Below are positions 42,087-55,900 of a stretch of 64,000 nt of DNA, piece after piece. Each line of letters begins with the position of its first letter. The stretch's first letter is position 1. The stretch spans positions 1 to 64,000 of the forward strand of contig NW_023501127.1 of assembly GCF_014066305.1 (NCBI RefSeq). The letters are read 5' to 3'. The translations under genes were made by a program, and so were the position numbers. The notes beneath the pieces were generated by a model, which saw only the letters and a program-made list of their open reading frames with translations, made no database searches and was not told where the DNA came from. This stretch comes from Letharia columbiana. Its lineage: Eukaryota > Ascomycota > Lecanoromycetes > Lecanorales > Parmeliaceae.

Positions 42087-43956
42087 TTAAGATGGGTTGC
42101 GCACGGCCTCTCCTAAGCTTTTCCATGCTCTCAGAGGCAAAGCCGCGTCGGAGTGTAAGGACGCACTCCTACCAATCGCAGGTTCCTTGGGATCCACCGC
42201 CCAACACGGTCGCACCACGGCAAAATGACCATTCGATCCCGCATTTCGATGTCGATCTCTGCAAGAGGCCATCCACAAACTAAGAGGCGTGACCTGATCC
42301 ATTGCAAACTCGCCCCAGCCAAATCCACTGCTTCTAGCGCGCTTCTTGCATACATGGTACAGCCACTTGGCCTCCGGTGAGTTTTTGTCGGTAGCCAGGT
42401 AAGCGATGGTGGCAGGCAATTGAAGGACTATGTAGCCACGGGAGCCATTTTGTTCGTGACAGAGATATTCGGTGCAGCGGCAGATGTTGCAGACTACATT
42501 CTGTATTGATCCGTGGGGGAAAAGGCCGGGCAAGATGTCCTCAACGGGCTGGAGATTTTCGGGTGAGAGATCCTGATAGAGCAAGAAGAGAAGAATACAG
42601 GCCATCTGATAGGCGCAATACTCATAGGCACGGAACACGTCTGCGAAGTGAATAGCTGCGTCAAATGGAGGCCTGATACTGTCGGAGCCCTGCGACGAGG
42701 CAGATGCGACAGGAACCTGCCACACTGGAGTCGAGTATTTGATGTGCCATTCCCCCCGCAGTTTTCTCAAGATCTGCAGACGCTCTAGAAGCTGCTTCTG
42801 CAATAACTCTTTATCTGGCCGCTCGGGCAAGTCGGTAGCCGTGGAGATGTTGGCGTGCGCTACTTGTTGCAGGAAGTAGGGTAAATCGGAGAGTACATCG
42901 ACTATGTAATCGAACATGGACTTTGCTGATACATCCTCCTCCCATGGAACGTCCTTCCACTTTTGCTCCTCAAGGAACGTTCTTTGGCAGGAAAAGATCG
43001 CATTCGCGACCTAGCTCGGAAAACGTTAGGGGAATGACACTCATGAGGCCTATGGACTTTAGGGTTGACGCACGAGAATTACGCGTGCTTCCAAGTAGAT
43101 TTCTTTTTCAGGATAGCTTTTATGGAGCTCAGGCCCACGAGCGTATATCAAATCTTTGATGCCGCCAGCGTGAGTGAGTAATCCAGTACTATCAGGGGTG
43201 AGGTGTATCATCTATATGTGGGTCAGTAGGGTTTCCTCCTCATGATGCGTAGGATGAGCGAAGGCAAACCTCATACATGTTGAGTGCCATAGTCGCGCCC
43301 AACGTCTCGAAAGTATATGCTTTCACCTTATGCGACAGGTCACTCGACAAATTCCGCAACGCTTCTCCATAAAATTTCGTTCCCTCGTTCATAATCAGTG
43401 GCTGTTGATGTATACGTCCGAAGAATGCAGCCACCATTGCTTTGCTCGCTGAAACCAGTGTTCGCGATTGAACTTGGACCCTCGGCGTCGGATTCAGCCA
43501 CCAGCTTATAGCCTTGGAGAGGTTCTCTCCTGAACAGAGTCTGTGGAATAAAAAGGAGCGGCATATATCCTCTCGGAAGGCGGACAGATCCAATTCTTGG
43601 GCGACTTTTTCAGCAGGCAGAAGGCCTTGGGATATGAGAGCTTGTTTTGGGAGAAAAGCGTTATGCCTGGCATTGTATAGTTGGTTCCGCACCAGAATAC
43701 GCTTGTGGGCTTCGCGCTCGAACGGTGCTTCATTGAGCCAAGATTGATCGTATCCAGCGCACCTGTAGGTTGCCTTCTTGCATCTTTCGCATTCTGGCTT
43801 GGCTTCATCACATTTCACCTTGCGCTCTAGGTTGGATGTTAGCAGGAGCGGAGGCGGTGTGAGTGAGAGCAAATTCACTTCTGCAAGTGATACACCCACT
43901 GCTTCTTTTGCCCATCCTCTACGAATACAAGCACCATGGCTGTTGGACAGCTTCAA
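42087..43956 (-). CDS. Zn2Cys6 transcription factor, 5' end incomplete and one zinc-ligand Cys missing
   Basis: Exons are complement(42087..43010, 43074..43211, 43270..43826) plus a first exon ending near 43923. The three downstream exons splice cleanly (NMYE-MIHLTPD; EARVIL-VANAIF). The DNA-binding part reads SHGACI, then after the splice RKVKCDEAKPECERC and KKATYRC, which is five cysteines. In either splice form I can build (ATTC|GTAGAG or a shifted one), one of the six zinc cysteines is absent. The middle region (FLFHRLCSGENLSKAISWWL, ALRNLSSDLSHKVKAYTFET, GGIKDLIYARGPELH) is typical of fungal-specific factor regions. No in-frame ATG precedes SHGAC in exon 1. The gene may have an unplaced first exon or be losing function. 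The target is unknown. Confidence 0.7.
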
Positions 43957-44324
43957 CAGTGATAGAGCATGATTGTAGGAGGTGAGCCAGATGGTTGAGA
44001 CTCGGTAGAGACGGGGATGAGAGGGAGACCTGTTACTTTAATAGAAGAGATAAATGCCGCCTAGAACCAGCAGACCACCGACAAGAACATTGATTTAGCT
44101 TAGTCCAAAGCCACTGGTGCCGCCATGTCCAGAAAGAGCTGCATGCATATAACCGCGATTTACCCGGGTTATACCGTAGCTAGCTCTGTAGTTGACAGCG
44201 ACGGACCAGAAGTATATTCATAAGCACATCTCGGCCAGACCATTCTCCGTTCTCCAACCTCCATACAGTATTTCCGGATTTCTGAAGAATAAAGTAAGGT
44301 AATCGCCATACCGGACTTCAAGAA
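43957..44324. promoter_or_regulatory. divergent promoter region, regulator / LSM5
   Basis: About 370 bp between the regulator (minus) and LSM5 (plus). It probably contains the missing start of the regulator; no clear motif. Confidence 0.35.
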
Positions 44325-44877
44325 ATGACATCTCAATTATTACCCTTGGGTATGTGACCACTTTTGATGTAACAATATGATCAGGTCAGATACTAAGAGA
44401 CTTCGGCGCAGAGTTAATCGACAAATGCGTTGGCTCACGCATTTGGGTGGTGATGAAAGGGGATAAAGGTAAACAGCCATCTGAATCCCGCACATGTCCA
44501 AGGAGACTCTGCTAAGCCACCTTGATATCCAGAATTTGCAGGTACGCTGTTGGGCTTCGATGACTATGTCAGTATGTCTTTGCGCCTTTCTTGTCTTGCA
44601 ACATAGAACAGTTGACTAATCCCTCGCTCAGATATGGTGCTTGAGGATGTGACCGAATTGTACGTTTTCTATGATGCCGCAGCTCAGATTTAAACTAGCT
44701 TTGCAGCTGATGTTGCTTGCAGTGACTACAGCGGCTCTCATACGAAGCTCCCGAAAATCCTACTAAATGGCAACAATATTTGCATGGTAACGACCATGTA
44801 CTCCGGTGAAGCTTTTCGAGCTGACTCTTTACCAGCTCATTCCCGGCGGTGAGGGTCCTGAAACGACTGAATCATGA
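44325..44877 (+). CDS. LSM5: U6 snRNA-associated Sm-like protein LSm5
   Basis: Six small exons: 44325..44349, 44412..44468, 44533..44571, 44632..44659, 44723..44786 and 44836..44877 (255 nt, 84 aa). The frame is kept and all introns are GT-AG of 49-63 nt. The protein starts MTSQLLPLELIDKCVGSRIW, followed by VVMKGDKEFAGTLLGFDDYV (Sm1 motif), NMVLEDVTEFDYSG and KLPKILLNGNNICMLIPGG (Sm2 motif). LSm5 is part of the LSm2-8 ring that stabilises U6 snRNA in the nucleus and of the LSm1-7 ring that promotes mRNA decapping and decay in the cytoplasm. Every exon is short, so no long ORF reveals the gene; it was found by following the Sm motifs. Confidence 0.92.
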
Positions 44878-45089
44878 TGCGAGTTCCCTGGCATTGTTCC
44901 TCTCTATCAGGAGGCTCTCAAACGATTTCACGAGCGGGCACGATGGCATCAGAACTTCTCCATGGAGATTGAAGAGAACGGCCTGAGGATATGCATGCAT
45001 GTCATCACTCAGCCAGCAAACAGGTGTTTTAAATGTCCCTCAGGGAAATAGTTCGAGTGACTTTATTCCGATTAGCTGGGTAGCTCTAA

Positions 45090-46133
45090 TCATAATTTTG
45101 ATGATGCATGTGAGAGCTTCCAAAACACCTCAGATATATCTTGTCTAACTTCATCGATAATCTCTTTTGCGTACTTGACTTCTTTCACCAAGCCTACACC
45201 GCATCCAGCATAGGCAGTAATCCTGCCACTCTCCCCCCATCCATGGTCACCCTTCTGTAGAGCTTCTTCATATAATCTCTTGTTCTCATCTATAATCATA
45301 CCATTCTGTGCGTCCAGATAACTTTGATTGATTATACCCCGTCCACCATATTGACGAGGCCACACTGTCCCACGTAGCGTATCGTATACGCTCGTTCTGA
45401 CGGTACTCCTCCCTCCGTCTGTCGTTCTAAGCACATCAACTTGATATCCTTTGGCTATGTTGGCTTCCTTGCTTGCCAAAAATCTTGTGCCCATTACAAC
45501 GCCACTTCCGCCCAGAGCCAGGCAGGCAGCGGCCCCTCGACCTTCCACTATACCTCCTGCTGCAACTAGAGGTATACTTCCCATTCCCATCCCTCGTAAC
45601 GAATCAGCCACCTCTGGAAGCAAGCTCACAATTCCAGCACCATGTGCTAGTCCGTGCCCTCCAGCATCAGCACCTTGAACGACAAGGACGTCTGGATGGC
45701 AAGAGCGGGCAACTTCAATTGCGTCCACGACTGTCCCAATCTGTATCCATATTTTTGTTTTCCCCTTGCTCACCTCTCTTATGTTTCTCGTCCACTCGAC
45801 AAGGTCTTCGTTCTTCCTTGGTGCAAAGAACCACACCGCAGCGGGTATATGCTCCCTCAGAGCCTCCAGCGCTGTCTCCAGTTCGACACCCCAGTTGATA
45901 AAGCCCACACCAATGGGGAGGAAGTCTGAGCTCGACCCTGGAACAGGATTTTGCGCCACTTGATCTGCGACTTTTTGCAACTCCTTTTTCAGATCAGCCA
46001 CGTCAGTACCCGCAGCGAGCCAGCCAAAGCCTCCAGCCTGAGACACTGCATACGCAAGCGGCGCTAGGGCTATCAGCCTCATTGGAGCGTTGGCTATGAG
46101 GGGGCTCCGGGTCCACGGGTATGCTGTGTTCAA
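45090..46133 (-). CDS. nitronate monooxygenase (2-nitropropane dioxygenase family), 5' end lost at transposon junction
   Basis: The uninterrupted frame encodes about 347 residues of an FMN-dependent nitronate monooxygenase: PWTRSPLIANAPMRLIALAP, AYAVSQAGGFGWLAAGTD, VVQGADAGGHGLAHGAG, LVAAGGIVEGRGAAACLALG and GVVMGTRFLAS are the FMN- and phosphate-binding blocks. The family oxidises alkyl nitronates such as propionate-3-nitronate to detoxify nitro compounds. The first codon of the frame is TTG (46131-46133), no in-frame ATG precedes it, and an in-frame TAA lies about 25 bp further upstream. The AT-rich transposon block starts about 4-9 bp upstream. The first internal ATG (46082) would remove the first FMN-binding strand. 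The gene has therefore probably lost its start and promoter through the insertion. Confidence 0.88.
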   Translation of the reverse strand: MNTAYPWTRSPLIANAPMRLIALAPLAYAVSQAGGFGWLAAGTDVADLKKELQKVADQVAQNPVPGSSSDFLPIGVGFINWGVELETALEALREHIPAAVWFFAPRKNEDLVEWTRNIREVSKGKTKIWIQIGTVVDAIEVARSCHPDVLVVQGADAGGHGLAHGAGIVSLLPEVADSLRGMGMGSIPLVAAGGIVEGRGAAACLALGGSGVVMGTRFLASKEANIAKGYQVDVLRTTDGGRSTVRTSVYDTLRGTVWPRQYGGRGIINQSYLDAQNGMIIDENKRLYEEALQKGDHGWGESGRITAYAGCGVGLVKEVKYAKEIIDEVRQDISEVFWKLSHASSKL

Positions 46134-46136
46134 AGT

Positions 46137-49100
46137 TGTAGTAACTAAGATATCGAATTATATAGATAGAAGAAAGATATTAAGTAGTAGATAAATGTCT
46201 CTATTAAGATACGCTAGGCTCGAATAAGTAAGAGGGCTAAGTAATATATTAAGGATATAGAATACGCTTATAATACTATTCTCTCTCTTTATAAAATTAT
46301 ATCTCTATAATTAATAAGTAGAAAGATAGAAAAATAAATATATATATACGCTTAACGTCTAAAAAATAATAAAAGCAGTAAAGAAATAACCGTATTCGAG
46401 ATTTATATTATTCGTATCTTTCTTTATAAGAGATATTAAGAATAATAGTAGCTCTTTATACTTACGCTCTTAGCGATATCGCTAATTAAGATATAAGCGT
46501 ATATAGAGAGTCTAGCTAGAAGAAAATCGATATAATATAGTAAAAATAATATTTATAGACGTAGAGGTAATTAGTAATAATTTTCGAATCTATATCTAAG
46601 CGAATAAAAGGTTTATAAAATAGCGCGATATAATTAATCGAGGGCTCTCGAATTAAATTAAATCGAATCGAGCCGTAGGCGCTAAAAACTCTAATTTAAT
46701 ATTAAATAAGTTTCTCTATAGAATATTATATAATCGATATTAATAGAGGCTATTAACGACGATAATAAGATTTATAGATAACGCGTTATAGCTTCAAAAG
46801 ATGTTTGAATATCTATTAATAAGTAAGAGAACTCTACGCGGAAGGCCTTATATAATATAATTAATGATTGATATAGGTCTAAGAAATTAATTCTCGGATC
46901 TAAAAAAATAAGGCTATTATAAAGATATCGAACGATTTTAATTTAATTAAAAACGATATATTCGAAATAGCTCTATTATCTTATAAGTTAACTCTTTATA
47001 AATAAGACTCTTTAAAATATCGTTTATAAAAGTTATTTATTAGATCTTAACAATTTTCGAATTTATTATTATTTATATTATATTAGATAAGATTATTATT
47101 AAGATCTTCTTACTTAACTTTATATTTAAGATAACTATTAATTAATTTAGAGCTAAGTATTTCTTTAATAATCTATTCGATTTAATTATTAATATTAATA
47201 TATTTTAAAGAAGAATTTATTTATTCTAATAAGAAGTTATTTTTCGCCAGATTTAATAGATTAAAATAAAAGATATTATAGATTCTTATACTTAATAAAA
47301 GTTTTAGATAATATAAGATTTTTATAAGATCTATAATCTTAAATAAATTAAGTCTCTTATAATTTAATTTATAAAAAGAGCGATTAAAGATAATATTCTT
47401 ACTACTTAGAAAGATCTTATTATCTATTTAAAAGATAATCTTTTATTAATATTTAATAATTTATATAACTATAGTCTTTTAAATATAATTTATATTACTT
47501 CGAATATATTTAAAAATATATTTTATATAATTTATAATATTCTTTATTTAAGTAATATTAAGACGTTTATAAGTAATCTTATAATTAATAATATTTAAGC
47601 TAAAACTTATTTAAGAATAAAATCTCTTATTTATAAGAAAAGATAAAATATTAATAATCGATAAGATAGTATTATTATCGACGAACTTCGATAATAGATA
47701 GCTATCTTATCTTAGTCGTTCTATATATAATTATAATATATTTAAAGATAACGCTTTATATTCTAATTTACTCGCTTAATCTATTTATTAATTTTAAAAT
47801 AAAAAGCTATTAATAGCTTAACTATAATATCTAATTATTTATAAAAGACTTTTATATAATAGCTATAAATTAAGAGCCTCGATTTAATATTATTAAGATC
47901 GATAGATTATATAAATAAAATACTTCTTTAAGTAATAAGTTAACTATCTTCTTAGCGATAATATCTTTATTAATATCGAAATAGACTATATAATAACATT
48001 TCTTAATAAATTAATTAATCGCTATTTAAATAGCGTTATAGTTATTAAATATAGATAAATCTATAATAAAGTTAATTAATATATCTTACTATTATTTCTA
48101 TAAAATTAATAGAGATTAAAGTAAATTATATTCTCGATTATAAGATAACTTAACTCTTTAATAGATATAGTAATTTTAAATATAAATAACTATTACTATT
48201 CTTATTTCTTATTAATAATATTCTCTTTTAAATAGTTTATAAATATATATTATCTCGAAATAATCGTAGAATAATTAATTATATCTCTCTCGAATAATAT
48301 CGATATATATATTATTAAATATTTATAAACGATTCTTATAATAAAGTACTTTATCTTATATAAAGTACTTATTAAGAGTAATTTCTTAAAACTTATTTTT
48401 ATCTTCGACGATAGCGTTACGAATTTTTATATAATAAATATCTTTCTTATTATTTTCTACTATTTTATAATAAATAGAGTTATCGATTATATATATATCG
48501 ATACGTTCGCTATTTAACTTTAATTAATTAAGAGTAAGAATTATTTAATACTATTAACGTAATTATTTATCTCTAAAATTAATTAATTTATATTTAATTA
48601 TTTATATAAGTATATTAATCTTAATATTCTAAGATTCTAAATCGATAAATAATCTTTATATTAAATTCGAATAATATATCTAAATAGCGGGCCTAGCGAT
48701 AGCTTAGGTCTCTTTCTTTAATAAAATATATTAAGTCTTTATAATTTATAAAGATCTTAATAGAGATATTAATATATTTTAATTTAAAATATTAATATTT
48801 TAGATAGCGAATAATAATTAATAATTTCTTATTATAGATCTAATAATTATATTTAATTAAAGTAAGATTTTTATTATAGAAGACTATCGAGTAAAGTACT
48901 TTCTTATTATTATATTAGAAAAGAATATCTTTATTAACGTAGTTAAAAGAGTTAGTCTCTAGAATAATCTTTTTTATTCTATCGAAATAACGTAGAATTA
49001 AAGCTTTAATAATAACGACTTTTAGAAAATAAAAGATCTCTTAATATACTAGAGATTAATTAAATATAATCTCTTTTATTATAAATTTTATTATAAATTT

Positions 49101-52015
49101 AACTATTTTAGAGAAGTCTCTAATAAATCATTAATAAAAATTATAAAATTCGATAAAGGTCTATATCTCTTTAAGGTTAATAGATATAATTTACTTAATA
49201 ATAGTTTAAATTTTAATAAGATTTATTTATAACTCGTTTATAGATATTAATAGATCTAGAAACTTAATTTTCTAAATATAGAATTTATATTTAAGAATAT
49301 TTATCTAAAGATCGATATTTCTTAATTTCTAAAGAATTTATCTAATATATTAAATATATTTCTTTTTTATCTTATTATAAATAAGTATATTATTAAGATA
49401 AATCTAATAGAAGTCGTTTAGATACTTAAATAGAATATTATTTATATATTATTAATATATAGCCGAGTCGTTAATTAGTTTGAAGAAGAGAATTTAATAT
49501 TTATATATTTTAAGAAAGATAATAAAAGTAATAAAATTCTCGCTATTGAGATATATATATAGTTTATTAAACGCGGCTATAATATCTAATCGAGTAAGAT
49601 ATTTATATTTCTAGATTCTTATTAAAATCTTATCTATTAATAAAATTAAGTATTAATTTCTTTTAATAATAGCGTTTAGCTTTCGATAGTTTATATAAAA
49701 ATATAATTCTTTATTCGACTTTTTCGCGAATAGAATAAGTAAGATAAATAATATATAGCTTAATATTATAAATTTCTTCTTTAGATATTTATTTAGATAC
49801 TTCTTTATCTATTTTAATTTATATTCTAATATTAAATAGATTCTACTTTTTAAAAATTTTATTTTATTAAAGCTATTATTAAATTTTAATTTATAATTAT
49901 AAGAATAATATAAGAAAAATATATTTATCTTAGTTCTATTAAAAATATTAAGATAGTCGTAATACTTCGTAGATAGTTTATATTTTATCTTCTTAGAATT
50001 AATCTTATTAATACTATTAATCTAAATAGAATAATTAAAATTATAATATCTTTTATATTTCTTTTCTAAGTTATAGAAATAGAGTTTATTAATTAATATA
50101 TAAAAATTGCGAGATATTTAAATAATAAAAGATATATATAATATTAACGAGTTATTATAAATCTTATTTATTATTAATATAAATAGTTTATTATCTTTTT
50201 TATAAATTAGTTAATAGTAAATCGCTATATTAATCTTAGCGATATTAATAAATTTAGACTTCTTACTATTCTTATTCTTATTTAATAAAAAGATATTTAA
50301 ATTTTATTATTATAAGTAGATAGAAAAGAGCTTTATTATTTTAATATAATAGATAAAGAAATAAATAATATAGATAATCGAAGCTTCGAAGTTAATAGAA
50401 AGAGGAGATCGTTTATTATTAATATCTAATTATTATTATAATTATATTAATTAAATAGAAAGAGTATCTTATTTTATAATATATTAAAAACTATCTTATA
50501 TTTATTTATTTAAGATTTTTTAATTATTATATTATATTTTAATAATATAATTAATATTAAATATATTTCTTCTTAATAATCTTCTACTATTATCGTTTAG
50601 AGTAAATAATATATAATTAATTATTTTATAATCTAATTATTATAATCTCTTAGTAGTTTAAATTATAATAATAGAAGTAATTTTAGATATAAGACTTTAT
50701 ATATCGCTAGAATTAAGAACTCGTTTATAACTATATAAGTATCGATATATTTATTATTTATAAGAGAGTTTTAAAGTAAATAGTTTCTCTCTTATAAAGA
50801 TAGCGTAACTTATATATAAAAAGAATAACGTACTAGAGCGTTATTAAAAGTATCTATTAGATATACTTTATAAGTATCTCTTATTATAACTTTAAAAGAG
50901 GTTATTTATTTTTCGAATCTAATAAAGAATCGTCGCTATTTATAATATCGACGTTATTAATTTTAAATTCTTTATCTATATCTATCGCGTAAAGTTATAC
51001 TTTCTTAAAGATCTTTTTATTAATCTTAATTTAAATAGTTATTATATAAATACTTCGATAATAGCCTTTCTTATCGTAATTATAGTATATAGATTTTCTT
51101 AGCTTTAAATTAATCTTAATATTTAGAGGCGTAGTAATTATAACTCTAGTAATAGATATAAGATATATATTAATTATAATTTATATTATAATTAACTTAA
51201 TAATAGTCTTTATAAACTTTATATCTTTATATCTAATATAATATAAGTTATTTAATTTTCGAAGATATTTCTTTATAGTCTTTAAGATAATAAAACCCTC
51301 TATAATATTCTATAACTTTCTTAAATTAAATCTTAATTTCTTTAAAAGATAATTCTTTAGTAGAAGGATTTTCTTAATATTAAGAATAATATCTAATTAA
51401 ATAAAGTCTAAATAAAAATTAATAAATAATTAAATCTCTTATTATAGAGTATATATATTATATTATATATTATTATATCGATTTAAATTCTTATAGATAT
51501 TAACTAACTTATTTATAATCTTATTAACAAATTAATATAAATTAATAAAGTTTCGAAGTCTTCTATATATAGTATATTATATAGTCTTATTATTAAGTTA
51601 TAAGACTATATAAATTATCTTAAAGTCTTTAATAAGATAATAATCGCTATTAATCTTAAATTTCTATTTTATTTTAAAGAACTAGTCTTTTAGATAAATT
51701 ATATTATTGATAAATAGAGATAAATCTAAGATCTTAATTAATTTCTCTTTTAAATATCTAGAATATATTTTTCTTATATTAGATAGTTATAAGTCTTTAT
51801 CGATTATAATTAGATTATTAACTTTTCGCTTAAAGTATATTCTTTTAAAAGTCTTAATTATTAATTTATCTTCTGATTATTCTATAAATCTAAAAAATTA
51901 TTTATAATCTTATTTTTTTTATTATCATATAATTCGATATAATATTCTTAGATTATCTCTATTTAATATATCTATATTAATTATTATATTTATTTTATTG
52001 ATTCTAATACTATAA
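46137..52015 (-). mobile_element. Ty3/Gypsy retrotransposon copy, RIP-degraded, left arm of inverted pair
   Basis: This block is the reverse complement of 52945-58878, with position x pairing with about 105,028 minus x (for example 46,261 with 58,767, and 51,540 with 53,490). In reverse orientation it encodes the same decayed pol; the mirrored RT catalytic site falls near 49,405. CpA and TpG are almost absent while CpG persists and TpA is abundant, the signature of heavy RIP; stops occur everywhere. The outer end, reading TGTAGTAACTAAGAT from 46,137, abuts the nitronate monooxygenase and may be the LTR terminus (TG...). Confidence 0.8.
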
Positions 52016-52087
52016 TTTTTTTTTTTTTTTTTTATTTTTTTTACTCTCTTTTTTTTTATCTATATTTCATATTTTTTTTTTTTTTTT
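52016..52087 (+). repeat. poly-T tract
   Basis: Nearly pure T over about 70 nt (with runs of 18 and 16), interrupted by a few A and C. It marks the inner end of the left arm. Confidence 0.9.
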
Positions 52088-52944
52088 AATTAAGATTAAC
52101 TTACTTATTTTATTTATATTAGTAAATAAATTTAAAGAAACACGCTAATAGAGACTTTAATAAGAAATTAAGTTAAGTTATTATATTTCTAAATAAGTCT
52201 ATTAAATAGATAAATCGATTTTAAAGAGTCTAAAAGAAATAGCGAAACGATCTCGATAAATAGTAGTCGAGAAATAAAGAAGATATTAGATTATTTATAT
52301 AGCTAGCGAATCGAAAGAAATAGCTAATATTATCTTATATTTTTATATTTAAAATATATATTAGTAGTATTACTTATAACTTTATATATTATAATATTTA
52401 AGATTTTAATAAAGTCTTAATTAGATAAGAAACGACTAAGTTATAATTAATTAAAGATATTATTCTTCGATACTTTCTTATATATAACTTCTCTATAAGA
52501 TAAGAAACTCTCTAAGCGAAGTAAGTATATTTAAAAGATTACTATTTAAAGTACTTATAGTCTTCTTAACGTCTTAAATAATTAAGAAATAAGTATATTA
52601 AACTCTTATAAAGAAATAATCTTATCTTAAACTTTATAGTAAAATTTTTTATTCTTAATATCGAATAATTTCGATACGTTTTAAAGAGGCTTTATTATTC
52701 TCTAGTATATCTAATATTCTTAATATCTATTCTTTCGAAGTATTTAAACTCCTCTTTACTTTATTTTAAATCTTCTTTTTTCTTATAGCGAAGTTTAATA
52801 TCGAAAGAATAAATTAAATTAAGACTTTATTAGAGTAAACTAAATTTTAATAAATATTAGTTCTATTAGATAATATCTCTAATAAGATAAACTTAATAAA
52901 TATATTTTAAAATATTATTAATAGTTTATAATTATAATATTAGA
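52088..52944. other. AT-rich spacer between inverted Gypsy copies
   Basis: RIP-like AT-rich sequence with no clear partner in the other arm. It may contain 5' LTR or leader remnants; no coding capacity. Confidence 0.5.
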
Positions 52945-55900
52945 TTAAGTATTAACTCGATAAATTTATAATTATATTAAATAAAATTCGTTAGAAGCGA
53001 GATAATTTTTAAAAGATTATTACTCGATATTATATCGTTATAATAAAAAAGAATCTAATTATAAATAATTTATATTAGATCTATAGAATAATTAAGAAGA
53101 TAAATTAACTAGTTTAAGACTTTTAGAAGAATATAACTTCTCTATAGCGAAAAGTTAATAATCTTAAAATATAATTAATAAAAGATTTATAACTATTATT
53201 AATCGAGAAGAAATATATATCTAGATATTTAAAAGAGAAATTAATTAAGATTTTAGATTTATCTCTATTTATCGATAATAGCGATCTTATTTAAAACGAT
53301 TAATTCTTTAAAATAAAATAGAAATTTAAGATTAATAGCGATTATTATCTTATTAAGAACTTTAAAATAATTTATATAGTCTTATAACTCGGCGATAAGA
53401 CTATATAATATATAATATATAGAAAACTTCGAAACTTTATTAACTTATATTAATCTTTTATTAAGATTATAAATAAATTAATTAATATTTATAAGAATTT
53501 AAATCGATATAATAATATATTATATAATATATATACTCTATAATAAGAAACTCGAATCTTTATTAATTTCTATTTAAACTTTATTTAATTAGATATTATT
53601 CTTAATTATAATAAAACTCTTATATTAAAAAATTATTTTTCTAAGAAATTAAGAAAGAAATTAAAGAAGATATAATAGATTATAAAAGGTTTTACTATTT
53701 TAAAGACTATAAAAGAATATCTTTAAAAGCTAAATAACTTATAACGTATTAATTATAAGAATTTTAAGTTTATAAAGATTACTATTAAGTTAATTATAAT
53801 ATAAATATTAATAATAATATCCGCGATTAATATATATCTTATATTTATTATTAAATTTAATTTAAATATAATTACTACGTTTTTAAATATTATAATTAAT
53901 TTAAAATTAAGAAAATTAATATACTATAACTATAATAAGAAAGATTACTATTAAAAGAACTATATAATAACTATTTAAATCGAGATTAATAAAAAGACCT
54001 TTAAAAAGATACGACTTTACGCGATAAAAATAAATAAAGAATTCGAAATTAATAACGTCGATATTACGAATAGCGACGATTTTTCTTTAAATTCGAGAAA
54101 TAAATAGTCTCTTTTAAAGTTATAATAAGAGATACTTATAAAGTATATCTAATAGATACTCTTAATAACGCTCTAGCACGTCATTCTTTTTATATATAAA
54201 TTACGCTATCTTTATAAGAAAGAAAGTATTTACTTTAGAACTCTCTTATAAATAATAAATATATCGATACTTATATAGTTATAAATAAGTTCTTAATCTT
54301 AGCGATATATAAGATCTTATATCTAAAATTACTCTTACTATTATAATTTAAATTACTAAGAAATTATAATAACTAGATTATAAAATAATTAATTATATAC
54401 TATTTACTCTCTATAATAATAATAAAAAACTATTAAGAAGAAATATATTTAATATTAATTATATTATTAAAATATAATATAATAATTAAAAAATTATAAA
54501 TAAATAAATATAAGATAGTTCTTAATATATTATAGAATAAGATACTCTTTCTACTCGATCGATATAATTATAATAATAATTAAATATTAATAATAAACAA
54601 CCTTCCCTTTCTATTAACTTCGAAGCTTCGATTACTTATATTACTTATTCTCTTATCTATTATATTAAAATAATAAAGCTCTCTCTTATTTATCTACAAT
54701 AATAAGATTAATTTAAATATTTTTTTATTAAATAAGAATAAGAATAGTAAGAAGTCTAAGTTTATTAATATCGCTAAGATTAATATAGCGGCTTACTACT
54801 AACTAGTTTATAAAAAAGATAATAAGCTATTTATATTAATAATAAATAAGATCTATAATACGTCGCTTATATTATATATATTTTCCTCTATTTAAATATC
54901 TCGCGAAACTTATATATCGATTAATAAATCGTATCTCTGTAATTTAGAAAAGAAATATAAAAGATATTATAATTTTAATTATCTTATTTAGATTAATAGT
55001 ATTAATAAGATTAATTCTAAAAAGATAAAATATAAGCTATCTACGAAGTATTATAATTATCTTAATATTTTTAATAAAACTAAGATAAATATACTTTCTT
55101 TATATTATTCTTATAATTATAAGCTAAAATTTAATAATAGCTTTAATAAAATAAAATTTTCGAAAAGTAGAATCTATTTAATATTAGAATATAAATTAAA
55201 ATAGATAAAGAAGTATCTAAATAAATATCTAAAGAAGGAATTTATAATATTAAGCTATATACTATTTATCTTATTTATTTTATTCGCGAAAAAGTCGAAT
55301 AAAGAATTATATTTTTATATAAACTATCGAAAGCTAAACGCTATTATTAAAAGAAATTAATATTTAATTTTATTAATAGATAAGATTTTAATAAGAATTT
55401 AGAAATATAAATATCTTACTCGATTAGATATTATAGCCGCGTTTAATAATATATATATTCATCTCGATAGCGAGAATTTTACTACTTTTATTATCTTTCT
55501 TAAAGTATATAAATATTAAATTCTCCCCTTCGATCTAATTAACGGCTCGACTATATATTAATAATATATAAATAATATTCTATTCGAATATCTAAACGAC
55601 TTCTATTAGATCTATCTCGATAATATATTTATTTATAATAAGATAAAAAAGAAATATATTTAATACGTTAGATAAATTCTTTAGAAATTAAGAAATATCG
55701 ACCTTTAGATAAATATTCTTAAGTGCGAATTTTATATTTAGAAAATTAAGTTTCTAGATTTATTAATATCTATAGATAAGTTATAAATAAATCTTATTAA
55801 AATTTAGATTATTATTAAGTAAATTATATCTATTAATCTTAAAGAGATATAGATCTTTATTAGATTTTATAATTTTTATTAATAATTTATTAGAGATTTC

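Noticed and set aside
45451..45963. Plus-strand ORFs within the nitronate monooxygenase gene
   Set aside because: Antisense shadows of a conserved enzyme frame.
51707..51907. 66-aa ORF in the AT-rich block
   Set aside because: A chance open frame within RIP-mutated retrotransposon DNA; composition only Ile/Leu/Lys/Ser/Tyr-rich.
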